This document shows, piece after piece, positions 51,654 to 60,300 of a stretch of DNA of 64,000 nt (its first letter is position 1; the number at the start of each line of letters is the position of its first letter). The DNA is from an uncultured bacterium. GTDB lineage: Bacteria > Verrucomicrobiota > Lentisphaeria > Victivallales > UBA1829. Location: the NCBI GenBank assembly GCA_949297765.1, contig CASFTV010000016.1:24190-88189 (forward strand), in the 5' to 3' direction. A program made the position numbers and the translations under genes. Below the pieces are notes generated by a model. It was not told the DNA's origin. It saw only the letters and a program-made list of their open reading frames with translations, and searched no databases.

Positions 51654-54263
51654 ATGCCAGGACGACTTTCCGCCGCCTTTTTTTCTTTGTGCATGGCCGC
51701 TGTTCTGCTGCTGACCGGCTGTTCGGAAAATGACCGCCGGCTGACCGTTTCCAGCGTGAATGTCACTTCCGGCGCCGACCAGTGCGCGCTTCCGGGAGAA
51801 CCGTTTGAAAAGGAGCTTCGCATAGAAGTGACCGGTTATCCGAAGGAGCGTTTTCTCGGAATGCATTCCAGGCCCCGCCCGGTTCCGGACTGCGAACTGC
51901 TGTTTTCTCCCGTGGACGGATCCGGTCTGATTCCGGAAAAAACCGCGGTGCGGACGGATATCACCGGTGTGGCATCCGTGAAAATCCGCGCGGGGAAAAA
52001 GACCGGGGATAATTATCTGAAGATCATCCCGGTCGGAGCCGAACAGAGAAGCAGAACCGTCCGCTTTGTCGTCGGCGCCCGGCTGTCCGGAGGAGAACAG
52101 GAGGGACGGGCGGGAAAAGTTCTGCCGGAACCTGTGTCCATCCGGCTGGTGAGGGCGGATGGATCTCCCGCGGCCGATGTGCCGGTGTATTTCTCTGTTC
52201 TGTCGGAGCCGGGAAGCCGGAATTCCGCAAAGGTGCTGACTCCGGAAGCTCTGACGGATGGACGCGGCGTTGCTTCCACGCAGGTCCGGGTCGGAAAGAC
52301 GACCGGAGAGTACCGCATCGGCGTGGAGGTGGCGGACCCGAAATCGGGACTCTATCTGCGTTCCAGTCATGTGCGGGTGCTCGGGCTGGATCTGCTGACC
52401 GTCATCATCTCCGCCGTCGGCGGACTGGCGTTTTTCGTTTTCGGGATGAAGCTCATGGGCGACGGCCTCTTCAAGATCGCCGGGGAAAATATGAAGAAAA
52501 TTCTTCAGTTCTTCTCCCGCAACGGACTCGTGGCGATTCTCGCCGGCACGCTGGTGACGGCGGTGATCCAGTCCAGTTCGGCAACCACCGTGATGGTGGT
52601 CGGTTTCATCAACGCCGGACTGCTCACGCTCCAGCAGGCGGTCGGCATTATTTTCGGCGCCAATATCGGAACGACGGTCACGGCCCAGCTGATCTCCTTC
52701 AATCTCGGCGGAATCGCGCTGCCGTGCGTCGCGATCGGATTCCTGATGATGATCTCCAAACGTCCGACCGTCAAAGGGTGGGGTGAAACCGTCCTCGGTT
52801 TCGGTCTTCTGTTCTTCGGCATGGGAATGATGAGTTCGGAACTCAAAGGCCTCGGCAGTTTCCCCTCGTTCGTTGCGATGTTCCGCTCCTTCGACTGCGC
52901 GCCGGCTGTTCCGGGCGGATTCATGCCGATTTCCTCCGTGATCGGAGCTGTGCTGATCGGCATAATCGCCACATTCCTGATTCAGTCCAGTTCGGCGGTG
53001 CTGGGCGTGATGCTCGCGCTCGCCGCGGGCGGACTGCTCAATTTCTATACGGCGGTTCCGCTGCTGCTCGGAACCAATATCGGAACGACGGTCACGATGT
53101 TCCTCGCTTCCCTTACGGCCAACCGGGTTGCCAAGCAGGCGACGATGGCGCATTTCCTGTTCAACTGCATCGGGGCGATGCTGCTGATGATCAGTTTTTA
53201 TATTCCGTACGGGCCGCAGAGAATCCCGGTCTTCCTCTATTTTGTGAATGCGATTACGCCGGGCGATGTCTTCGCATCGGTTCCGCAGGGACTTGAACGG
53301 CATATCGCGATGGCGCATACGTTTTTCAATGTCATCACGGTTCTGATCCTGCTGCCGGTGATGGGACTGTTCACGCGCCTCTGTGAAAAACTCCTGCCGG
53401 TCCGGGACGACACCAACAACGAAATCCATGCGCTGGAGCCGAATCTGCTGGCGACTCCGTCCGTGGCTCTGGAACAGGTGGTCACGGAGATCCGGAAGAT
53501 GGTGCAGGAGGCGTGGACCATGATAGATCAGGCGGTCAACCGTCACTTCGTCGAGGCCAATTACGATCCGGAGGCCTTCAAGGCCCTGAAGGAGAAAGAG
53601 AAAAAGGTCGATGCGATGCAGAGCGAAGTGACAAACTATCTGGTCCAGATCACCCGCAAACATCTGACGCCGACCCAGTCCGACCTGATTCCGCTCCTGA
53701 TGCACTGTACCAACGACGCGGAACGCATCGCGGACCACTCCGAGACCATTCTGAAACTGACCAAACGTCTTGCCAAAGCCGGCATCGAACTTTCCGAAAT
53801 CGCGCGGAACGATCTCAAGACCCTCTGGGAACTGCTGGATTTCCAGGCGAAGAATGTCACGCTTGCTCTGGACAGCACCGACCGGGAGAGCGTTGAATCC
53901 GCGCTTGCCAGCGAACGCCGGATCAACAAACTGACCAAAAAATACGAAAAGGATTATACAAAACGCGGCGATGTTCCCGCGCTCCCCTCCATGATGAACG
54001 AGACCGACAATGAGATGGTCGGTACCGGCGATCATCCCGAAATGCCGGATATCGTCATGGAAAACGAACGCGAGATCAACCAGCTGACCCGTCAGTATGA
54101 AATGGAACACGTCTCCCGCCGGAACGAAGGCAAATGCTCCGTGGAGGGCAGCGTGATCTTCATCGAACTGCTGTGGGAGCTGGAGCGGATCGGAGATCAT
54201 CTTGCCAACATTGCGGTCCGCACACCCGAAATTCAGAAGCATTACATCTCGCTGAGAAAATAG
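51654..54263 (+). CDS. Na/Pi cotransporter with lipoprotein signal, Ig-like front and PhoU-like tail
   Basis: 869 residues in three parts. First, a lipoprotein signal (LLLTGC, cysteine near 24) and two bacterial Ig-like (Big_1-type) segments (about 45-230). Second, an NptA-type core with duplicated QSSSA motifs (VIQSSSATTVMVVGF, LIQSSSAVLGVMLAL) and GANIGTTVT/GTNIGTTVT. Third, a PhoU-like helical domain (about 600-869). NptA-PhoU fusions are common; the exported Ig-like front on an inner-membrane transporter is not. It moves phosphate with sodium. Start at 51654 behind AGGA. Confidence 0.9.
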   Translation: MPGRLSAAFFSLCMAAVLLLTGCSENDRRLTVSSVNVTSGADQCALPGEPFEKELRIEVTGYPKERFLGMHSRPRPVPDCELLFSPVDGSGLIPEKTAVRTDITGVASVKIRAGKKTGDNYLKIIPVGAEQRSRTVRFVVGARLSGGEQEGRAGKVLPEPVSIRLVRADGSPAADVPVYFSVLSEPGSRNSAKVLTPEALTDGRGVASTQVRVGKTTGEYRIGVEVADPKSGLYLRSSHVRVLGLDLLTVIISAVGGLAFFVFGMKLMGDGLFKIAGENMKKILQFFSRNGLVAILAGTLVTAVIQSSSATTVMVVGFINAGLLTLQQAVGIIFGANIGTTVTAQLISFNLGGIALPCVAIGFLMMISKRPTVKGWGETVLGFGLLFFGMGMMSSELKGLGSFPSFVAMFRSFDCAPAVPGGFMPISSVIGAVLIGIIATFLIQSSSAVLGVMLALAAGGLLNFYTAVPLLLGTNIGTTVTMFLASLTANRVAKQATMAHFLFNCIGAMLLMISFYIPYGPQRIPVFLYFVNAITPGDVFASVPQGLERHIAMAHTFFNVITVLILLPVMGLFTRLCEKLLPVRDDTNNEIHALEPNLLATPSVALEQVVTEIRKMVQEAWTMIDQAVNRHFVEANYDPEAFKALKEKEKKVDAMQSEVTNYLVQITRKHLTPTQSDLIPLLMHCTNDAERIADHSETILKLTKRLAKAGIELSEIARNDLKTLWELLDFQAKNVTLALDSTDRESVESALASERRINKLTKKYEKDYTKRGDVPALPSMMNETDNEMVGTGDHPEMPDIVMENEREINQLTRQYEMEHVSRRNEGKCSVEGSVIFIELLWELERIGDHLANIAVRTPEIQKHYISLRK

Positions 54264-54334
54264 TCCCGCGGGGTGTCCTGATCTGTGAATCCGCGCCGGA
54301 ATAAACCGGCGGTTCTGAAAAAGGAGCTGACTGG

Positions 54335-55147
54335 ATGAATGAATCGTTGAACGCCGAATGGGTCGGGAGCCGTCTGGACCGGCTGTACCATGCAAGCGGG
54401 GCGGAATGCCATTTTGAACAACCCTTTTTCGGAGTTGCCTCCGCCGGAGATCCCTGGTTCGAAAAATTCAAGACCGTGATCGGAGAATTTCACTGGACGC
54501 CGCAGGAGGCGCTGGAACTGGTGTCGCCCGGAGCAGCGGCAAAGAGCGTGATCGTCTGGATCCTTCCCGTGAAGACGGAAATCCGGGGCGAAAATGCGAA
54601 GGAGACGGTGCGTCCCGCCGTTTCCTGGGCAGCGATGCGCTCCTTTGGGGAGCTGGCGAACGAGACCATGCGCCGTCAGTTCTGCCGGCTTCTGGAGGAG
54701 GCGGGATACCATGCGGCTGCTCCTCATCTGGAACAGCTCAAACGGGGATATGAGATCGTGAAAATGAATTTTACGTCGCACTGGTCCGAGCGGCACGCCG
54801 CGTTTGTCGCGGGGCTGGGGACGTTCGGGCTTTCCGCCGGGCTGATTACGGAACGCGGCGTTGCCATGCGGGTCGGATCGGTGGTCACGGATCTGGAGCT
54901 GCCGCCGACTCCCCGGTCTTACGGGGACGATCCGTTCGCATGGTGCACCCGCTGCGGCGCATGCGAACGCCGCTGTCCCGCGCACGCCATCGGAAAAACA
55001 AATGCCGACCGCGACAAACCCCGCTGCGGCGCCTATATCGTAAACCATGTCTGTCCCGACCGCGGAACCCGGTACGGATGGTTCGATCTGGCTCTCGGAT
55101 GCGGACTCTGTCAGACTGCCGTCCCCTGTGAATTCCGCCGTCCGTAA
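54335..55147 (+). CDS. QueG-like double 4Fe-4S protein
   Basis: The 270-residue protein resembles the epoxyqueuosine-reductase/QueG-type iron-sulfur family. It has KMNFTSHWSERHAAFVAGLGTFGLS near the middle, then two cluster motifs (WCTRCGACERRCP and GCGLCQTAVPC). It lacks the full QueG length (about 350-380), so a different reductase role is possible. AAAGGAG precedes the start. It follows the cotransporter by 71 bases. Confidence 0.82.
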   Translation: MNESLNAEWVGSRLDRLYHASGAECHFEQPFFGVASAGDPWFEKFKTVIGEFHWTPQEALELVSPGAAAKSVIVWILPVKTEIRGENAKETVRPAVSWAAMRSFGELANETMRRQFCRLLEEAGYHAAAPHLEQLKRGYEIVKMNFTSHWSERHAAFVAGLGTFGLSAGLITERGVAMRVGSVVTDLELPPTPRSYGDDPFAWCTRCGACERRCPAHAIGKTNADRDKPRCGAYIVNHVCPDRGTRYGWFDLALGCGLCQTAVPCEFRRP

Positions 55148-55203
55148 ACGGCGGGACGGGGAAATTTCTGAAAAAAGTCCAGCAATCTCTGCAAAAAATC
55201 CAT

Positions 55204-55232
55204 TTGCAGGCGTTTTCGTTCCGTGCTATAAT
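55204..55232 (+). promoter_or_regulatory. Promoter of the GH43-like gene
   Basis: TTGCAG (55204-55209), a 17-base spacer and a consensus TATAAT (55227-55232). Confidence 0.6.
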
Positions 55233-55278
55233 ATGCAAGGCAGAAGTTCGGAAAAGATCAATGTTTCAGGAGAAAGTC

Positions 55279-56253
55279 ATGGAAAAAATATTGAAAGCCG
55301 ATCCGTCTCTCGGATTCCATATGGAGGGGTACTGGGTCTGGTGCGGAAGTGTTTTAAAACAGGCGGACGGATACCACATGTTCGCCTCCCGCTGGCCGAA
55401 AGATCATCCGATGTTCGAAGGCTATGTGTTCACCTCCGAGATTGTGCACGCGTTCTCCCCGGATCCGCTCGGGCCCTACATCTTCCGGGAGACCGTCCTG
55501 CCGACCGGAAATCCAAAGGACTGGAACGGACGAATGGCGCACAATCCCACCGTTCTCCGCTATGGCGACCGCATTCTCCTGTACTATATCGCCACAACCT
55601 ATGACGAGGCGGATCCGTTCGCATCCCCGAACCGGGAACAGCTGCAGGGGGAGGTCTATCGCAAAATCCGGATCGGACTGGCCATCGCGGATTCGCCGGA
55701 AGGCCCGTGGACCCATCTGCCGGGACCCATTCTGGAACCGGTTCCGGGAGCGTGGGACGCCATGGTCGTGACCAATCCGGCCCCCTGTGTTCTGCCCGAC
55801 GGACGCATCTATCTTTACTACCGCAGCAATACGCCGAAAGGGCTCCGGATCGGTGTTGCGGCGGCCGATCGCCCGGAAGGTCCCTACCGCCGTCTTTCCC
55901 CCGATCCCGTGCTGGAAGGATTCAACGTCGAGGATCCCTTCGCCTGGCACGATGGAAAACAGTTCCATATCTGGGCGAAGGATATGGAGGGAACCATCAC
56001 CGGAGAAGTTCACGCCGGCGCTCATTTCATCTCCGACGACGGTATTTCCTGGAAATTCCTGGAGAAGGCGTATTCCCGGAGCATCCGGAACCTGGACGGC
56101 GAAACCATCCGGCTCGGATCGCTGGAACGTCCCCAGCTGCTGATGGACGAATCGGGCCGACCGGAATATCTGTTCGCCGCCGCCGCGGACGGACCCGGGG
56201 GATTCCGGAACGCTTTCAATACCTGGAATATCGCCATTTCACTGAATCAGTAA
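55279..56253 (+). CDS. GH43-like five-bladed beta-propeller glycosidase
   Basis: The 324-residue protein has repeated propeller blades of the GH43/GH117 kind: GSVLKQADGYHMFASRW, NPTVLRYGDRILLYYIATT, APCVLPDGRIYLYYRSN, VEDPFAWHDGKQFHIWAKD and RPQLLMDESGRPEYLF. Catalytic acids probably lie in the NPTV and EDPF blades, but cannot be fixed by eye. No signal peptide, so cytoplasmic, acting on imported oligosaccharides. The start at 55279 has CAGGAGA 7 bases upstream; earlier in-frame ATGs do not. Confidence 0.85.
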   Translation: MEKILKADPSLGFHMEGYWVWCGSVLKQADGYHMFASRWPKDHPMFEGYVFTSEIVHAFSPDPLGPYIFRETVLPTGNPKDWNGRMAHNPTVLRYGDRILLYYIATTYDEADPFASPNREQLQGEVYRKIRIGLAIADSPEGPWTHLPGPILEPVPGAWDAMVVTNPAPCVLPDGRIYLYYRSNTPKGLRIGVAAADRPEGPYRRLSPDPVLEGFNVEDPFAWHDGKQFHIWAKDMEGTITGEVHAGAHFISDDGISWKFLEKAYSRSIRNLDGETIRLGSLERPQLLMDESGRPEYLFAAAADGPGGFRNAFNTWNIAISLNQ

Positions 56254-56435
56254 AACGGGAATGCTCCGGGACCGGGATCTTTTTCCGGATCTCCTCCCCG
56301 GAACCGGAAAGACCTCATGCCGCCGCGGAGAGGAAAATAGAACTTTCATCGTGCTGTTTCGAGGTGAAACGTTCCCTCTCCACAAAAGACGGTGGAGGAA
56401 ATTGAAAATATCCGGAATCCACAAAGGCCGGTGAG

Positions 56436-56849
56436 TCAGCGTTTGCTGCCGGTCATTCTTCCGGATGCGTCGCGGTAGGTGGTTCTTCCTCCGGAGGTTG
56501 TGGCGCTGCCGGTCACTCTCCCGGATGCGTCGCGGTAGGTGGTTCTTCCTCCGGAGGTTGTGGCACTGCCGGTCACTCTCCCGGATGCGTCGCGGTAAGT
56601 GGTCCGGTTTCCGGAGGTTGTGGCACTGCCCGCCATTTTCCCGGATGCGTCGCGATAGGTGGTTCTTCCTCCGGAGGTTGTGGCACTGCCGGTCACTCTC
56701 CCGGATGCGTCGCGATAGGTGGTCCTGTTTCCGGAGGTTGTGGCGCTGCCTGCCATTCTCCCGGAGGCGTCACGGTAGGTTTGACGTTCCGCTGCGGAAA
56801 GAAACAGTGTCGTTACGAGTACAGCTGCTGTGAGAGCAATGGTTTTCAT
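56436..56849 (-). CDS. Secreted protein of 20-residue YRDASG repeats
   Basis: The 137-residue protein has a signal peptide (cut near LSAAE, residue 20) followed by six copies of a 20-residue repeat with core TTYRDASGRVTGSATTSGGR, ending GSKR. Two forms alternate (RVTG with SGGR; MAG with SGNR). Similar Y-R-D-x-x-G-R repeats occur in uncharacterised bacterial exported proteins. GGAGGG precedes the start and a TTGCAT-17-TATACT promoter lies upstream. Possibly a surface or matrix protein; function unknown. Confidence 0.78.
   Translation of the reverse strand: MKTIALTAAVLVTTLFLSAAERQTYRDASGRMAGSATTSGNRTTYRDASGRVTGSATTSGGRTTYRDASGKMAGSATTSGNRTTYRDASGRVTGSATTSGGRTTYRDASGRVTGSATTSGGRTTYRDASGRMTGSKR
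56461..56782. repeat. 60-bp tandem repeat (5.4 copies) inside the YRDASG gene
   Basis: Five 60-bp units begin at 56461, 56521, 56581, 56641 and 56701, with a partial sixth at 56761. They differ at few bases, and each encodes one 20-residue repeat, so copy number can change without shifting the frame. Confidence 0.95.
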
Positions 56850-56887
56850 TGTCCGGTCCCTCCGTTTGATTTTCTCTCCTCTGATAT

Positions 56888-56916
56888 AGTATATCATGCC
56901 TTGCGGGAAAATGCAA
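56888..56916 (-). promoter_or_regulatory. Promoter of the YRDASG-repeat gene
   Basis: TTGCAT (56911-56916), a 17-base spacer and TATACT (56888-56893). Confidence 0.55.
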
Positions 56917-56988
56917 TTTCCTTTTTCCGATTTCCTGTTCGGCTCCGTATCCGGTCTTTTCCCCGGTTTCCGGAGAGAATGATTTTTT

Positions 56989-57063
56989 TGAAAATATTTT
57001 CAAACATTCTCTTGAATTTTCTTTCCGGAGATTGTAGATTGGCAGCGGATGAAAATATTTTCA
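56989..57063. promoter_or_regulatory. Two identical TGAAAATATTTTCA palindromes around a promoter
   Basis: The same 14-bp perfect palindrome occurs at 56989-57002 and 57050-57063, one before the -35 box and one after the -10 box of the promoter at 57012-57040. They are a likely operator pair for a dimeric regulator, possibly through a DNA loop. Confidence 0.6.
57012..57040 (+). promoter_or_regulatory. Promoter of the giant esterase gene
   Basis: TTGAAT (57012-57017), a 17-base spacer and TAGATT (57035-57040), about 95 bases before the start at 57140. Confidence 0.5.
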
Positions 57064-57139
57064 AAGAAGAGCGGTTCTTTCCGGCGGAGAGTTTTCGGGA
57101 AGATCTGAATGCATTGCAGGGAAAGGAAAAGGAGGGAAG

Positions 57140-57385
57140 ATGGGAAAGAGACTTCAGATTCTGGCAGGACTTTTTCTTGCCTGTGTGTCCGTGCATGCGG
57201 AACGGTTGGCGTTTACCGGCGGGACGGATCGGAATCCGCTGCTTTACAAGCCGGGAGAGGAGATGCGCTTCAAGGTGACTCTTGTGGATCGCGATTCGGA
57301 CAATCGGATTGTGAAGGGGCGGTCGCGATTCGGACAATCGGATTGTGAAGGGGCGGAAGGTCCGCTGGACCCGGCGCGGAGATGA
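57140..57385 (+). pseudogene. N-terminal fragment of the frameshifted giant esterase
   Basis: The 81-codon frame has a ribosome site GGAGGGAAG, a signal peptide (MGKRLQILAGLFLACVSVHAE) and a beta-sandwich start (RNPLLYKPGEEMRFKVTLVDRDSDNRIVKGR). It then leaves the main frame because a 34-bp segment is present twice (57289-57322 and 57323-57356). Without the second copy this frame runs straight into the large frame below, giving one protein of 1766 residues. So this is the true 5' end of that gene. Confidence 0.88.
57289..57356 (+). repeat. Exact 34-bp tandem duplication causing a frameshift
   Basis: Copies 57289-57322 and 57323-57356 are identical (TCGCGATTCGGACAA ... GGGGCGG). 34 is not a multiple of 3, so the reading frame shifts by one. 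The flanking bases differ, which fixes the unit at 34 bp. Confidence 0.97.
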
Positions 57386-60300
57386 CGGGAAAACAGAATC
57401 CGGGGAGGCTCTGTCGGATACCCCTCTGACAGTGCGGACCTCCATAGGGAAGCCGGGCTTTGTCCGCCTGTCGGTGGAGGTTCTCGACGAGAACGGCAAA
57501 CCGCTGCGGAACGGGGCGCGTTTCGAAGGGGGTGCGGGAGCCTCCGTCTCTGCGATTCCGGCGGATCCCCTGCCGTCTGATTTTCATTCGTTCTGGGATT
57601 CCGCAGACCGCAAACTCCGGGCGACTCCCTGGAAAGTTCAGGTAACGGAGGTGCCTTCTCCGGATCCGATGGCGCGGACCGAAAAGGTCCGGATCACCAC
57701 GTTTCCCGGGGAACGCGATGCGACCGCTCTGGTGACGGTTCCCGTCGGTGCCGCACCGAAGTCTCTTCCGGCGATTGTCTATTCTATCGGATACGGCTTC
57801 GGACGCTCCTGGTTCTCCTGCGACAAGGCGAAGAAGGGATTTCTCTGCATGACCGTCTCCCGTCACGGGGAAGATCAGCTCCGGGAGCCGGAATATTATC
57901 AGAACCTGAGTCGGAATGAGATGAAGAATTTCTGCTTCCGCAACAACGAATCCAGATACGAAAACGATTTTTTCAAGATGCTGATGCGGAATCTGCGCGC
58001 GCTTCAGTACATCAAAACCCGTCCCGAATGGAACGGCCGCGTTCTGATTGTGTCCGGCGGATCCATGGGCGGATTCCAGGCGATCGGCATGGCCGCGCTC
58101 GATGAGGATGTCTCCGAATGCGACGCCTTCATTCCCTGGATGGCGGATGTGGCCGGCGCCCGGAAGTTCCAGCGCATGGATGGATGGAAACCCGGATTCA
58201 CGGAGGCCCTCCGCTATTTCGACATCGCCAATCTTGCGACCCGGGTCCGCTGCCCGGTGCGGATGAAAATCGGCCTGGGAGATTCCGTCTGCCAGCCTTC
58301 GGGAGAGATGATCCTCTTCCGCAATCTCGCGGGGAAAAAGGTTCTGACCGCAGTTCAGAATTTCGGTCACGGCAATCTGCTGGACATCAAAGCCGATGAG
58401 TTCACATTTGAAATGGCCGACGGAACAATCGTTCCGAAAGGCGTCGTCTCCCGGAAGGCGGAGGAGAACTCTGTTCCGAAGGGGAGCGGAACTCTGTTCC
58501 GGGATTTCCGCTTCCGTCTGCTCGATCTGGGAAAGGGACACGGAGAAGGGGCTCTTTCCCCCGTTTCACCGGGCGGATTCGATCTGACGGTGAAAAATAC
58601 GGATCCCAGCAACTTCGCGGTCGCCTGCGCGGATTTCGCCTATACCGGGACGGCGCAGCAGAAGCTGGTGTTCCGTCTGAAAGGGGCGGAAGCAAACGGA
58701 GATGCCCGTCTGACGGTGTCGCTGGCATACAAGGTCGGAGAGAAATGGTTCGGCCGCCAGGTCGCCGGCATTCCCGCACGCGATGGAGATTTCCGCACGA
58801 TAACGCTTTCGCTCGACCGGGATTTTCAGCTCAGCGATGCCTCCTATTCCTTTGTTCAGCTGAAATTCAGCTTCGGCGGCGGCATCCGGGGGACGACCTC
58901 CCGGATTGAGGTACGGGACGTCCGGATGGGAAATCCGGATGAACTGAATACGAAAGTTTCCTCCGATCCGCTGGTCTGTCCTGCCGCACCCGAGCCATCG
59001 CCTTCGACGGCGGGAGTCCGGGTCTTCTTCGATTTTGACAGCGACGACGCATGGCCGGTCGCCCAGACCCATTCCGGAAAAGCCGATCCCGAAACCGTCC
59101 AGTCGAACAGTTTCGCCGTTCAGCTTCTCAAATACGCGGACGGGCTGCTTTCGACAGCCGCCTCGCCGGAGAGTGCCGATGTGATCGTCAGCTCCCGGAC
59201 GGTTCCCGGCTCAATGGACAAACGGATTTTCAAGGCTCTCTCGTCCGGGAAAAAACTTCTGGTCTTCGGACCTCTGCCGGACCGCGCTCTGGCAGCGGTC
59301 CTGCCGATGCAGTTGAGCAAACGGCCGCTGGACGGTTTCCCGGAACGGCTTCCGCTTTCCGTTTCGGCTCCGTCGCATCCGCTGCTTCCGCGTCTTGCTC
59401 CGGACTGCCGGATGGTCCGCTATTTCAACGCCCGTCTTCAGAACGGCGGAACGGTGCTGCTTGCCTTTCCCGACGGAACACCGTTTCTGGCGGAAAAAGG
59501 AAATGTGCTTCAGTTCGCTTCCGGAATCGGGATTCAGACGGAGACGGCGTCTCCTTTCTTCTATGATCGGGGTCTTCTGCGGCTTCTTCTGCGGCTTGGC
59601 GGGGCGGATGCGTCCGCGCTTGACGCCCGGGAGAAGGAGCTGACGCAGAAGCGGGCGGATGCGGACAGAAACCTGCTTGCCGATGTCCTTTCCGAAGCGG
59701 GGATTCCGAAGCCGGAATGGAACTGCTGGCAGCCGGGGATGTCCCGCGAGAATGTGGGACGGTTCGGATGGCTGGTCGGGGAATCGCTCCCGGTCGGATC
59801 GGTCTCGCGGGATCTGACGGTCTCCAACGGCAGCGGTTCATTCCGGATTTTCGCAGGAAATCCGCACTCTGTCACCCTGTCGGACTGGACGTGCAGAGTC
59901 CTCCGCGGGAAAATTCAGCTCCCCTCCTTGAAAGAGAATCCGACCGCCAAATGGAGCGGCGAGGGCGTTGTGGAATACAGTACCTCTCTGCGCTTCGACT
60001 CCGCTTGGAGGAATCTTCCCCTCCGTTTCGAGGTCCGCGACGGAATTGACGATCTGGATGAAGTTTTCCTGAACGGCCGGAAAATCGGTTCCACAGATGA
60101 GAAAACTCCGTATTACTGGATGACGCCGCGCCGGTATGCAATTCCTGCCGACGCGGTCCGGTGGGGGGAGGAAAACCGCATCATCATCCGGGTTACCAAT
60201 CTGCGCGGAGAGGCCTGTCTGAATTCCAAACCCCAGCTGACATTCGGAAACGGGGAAGAGCGGAAACTTTCCGTCACAAAGATCGACTGGACCGGAAAAA

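Noticed and set aside
56461..56782. Regular 60-bp repeats that could suggest a CRISPR array
   Set aside because: The repeats are directly adjacent without unique spacers and encode a 20-residue protein repeat behind a signal peptide; no cas gene is present.
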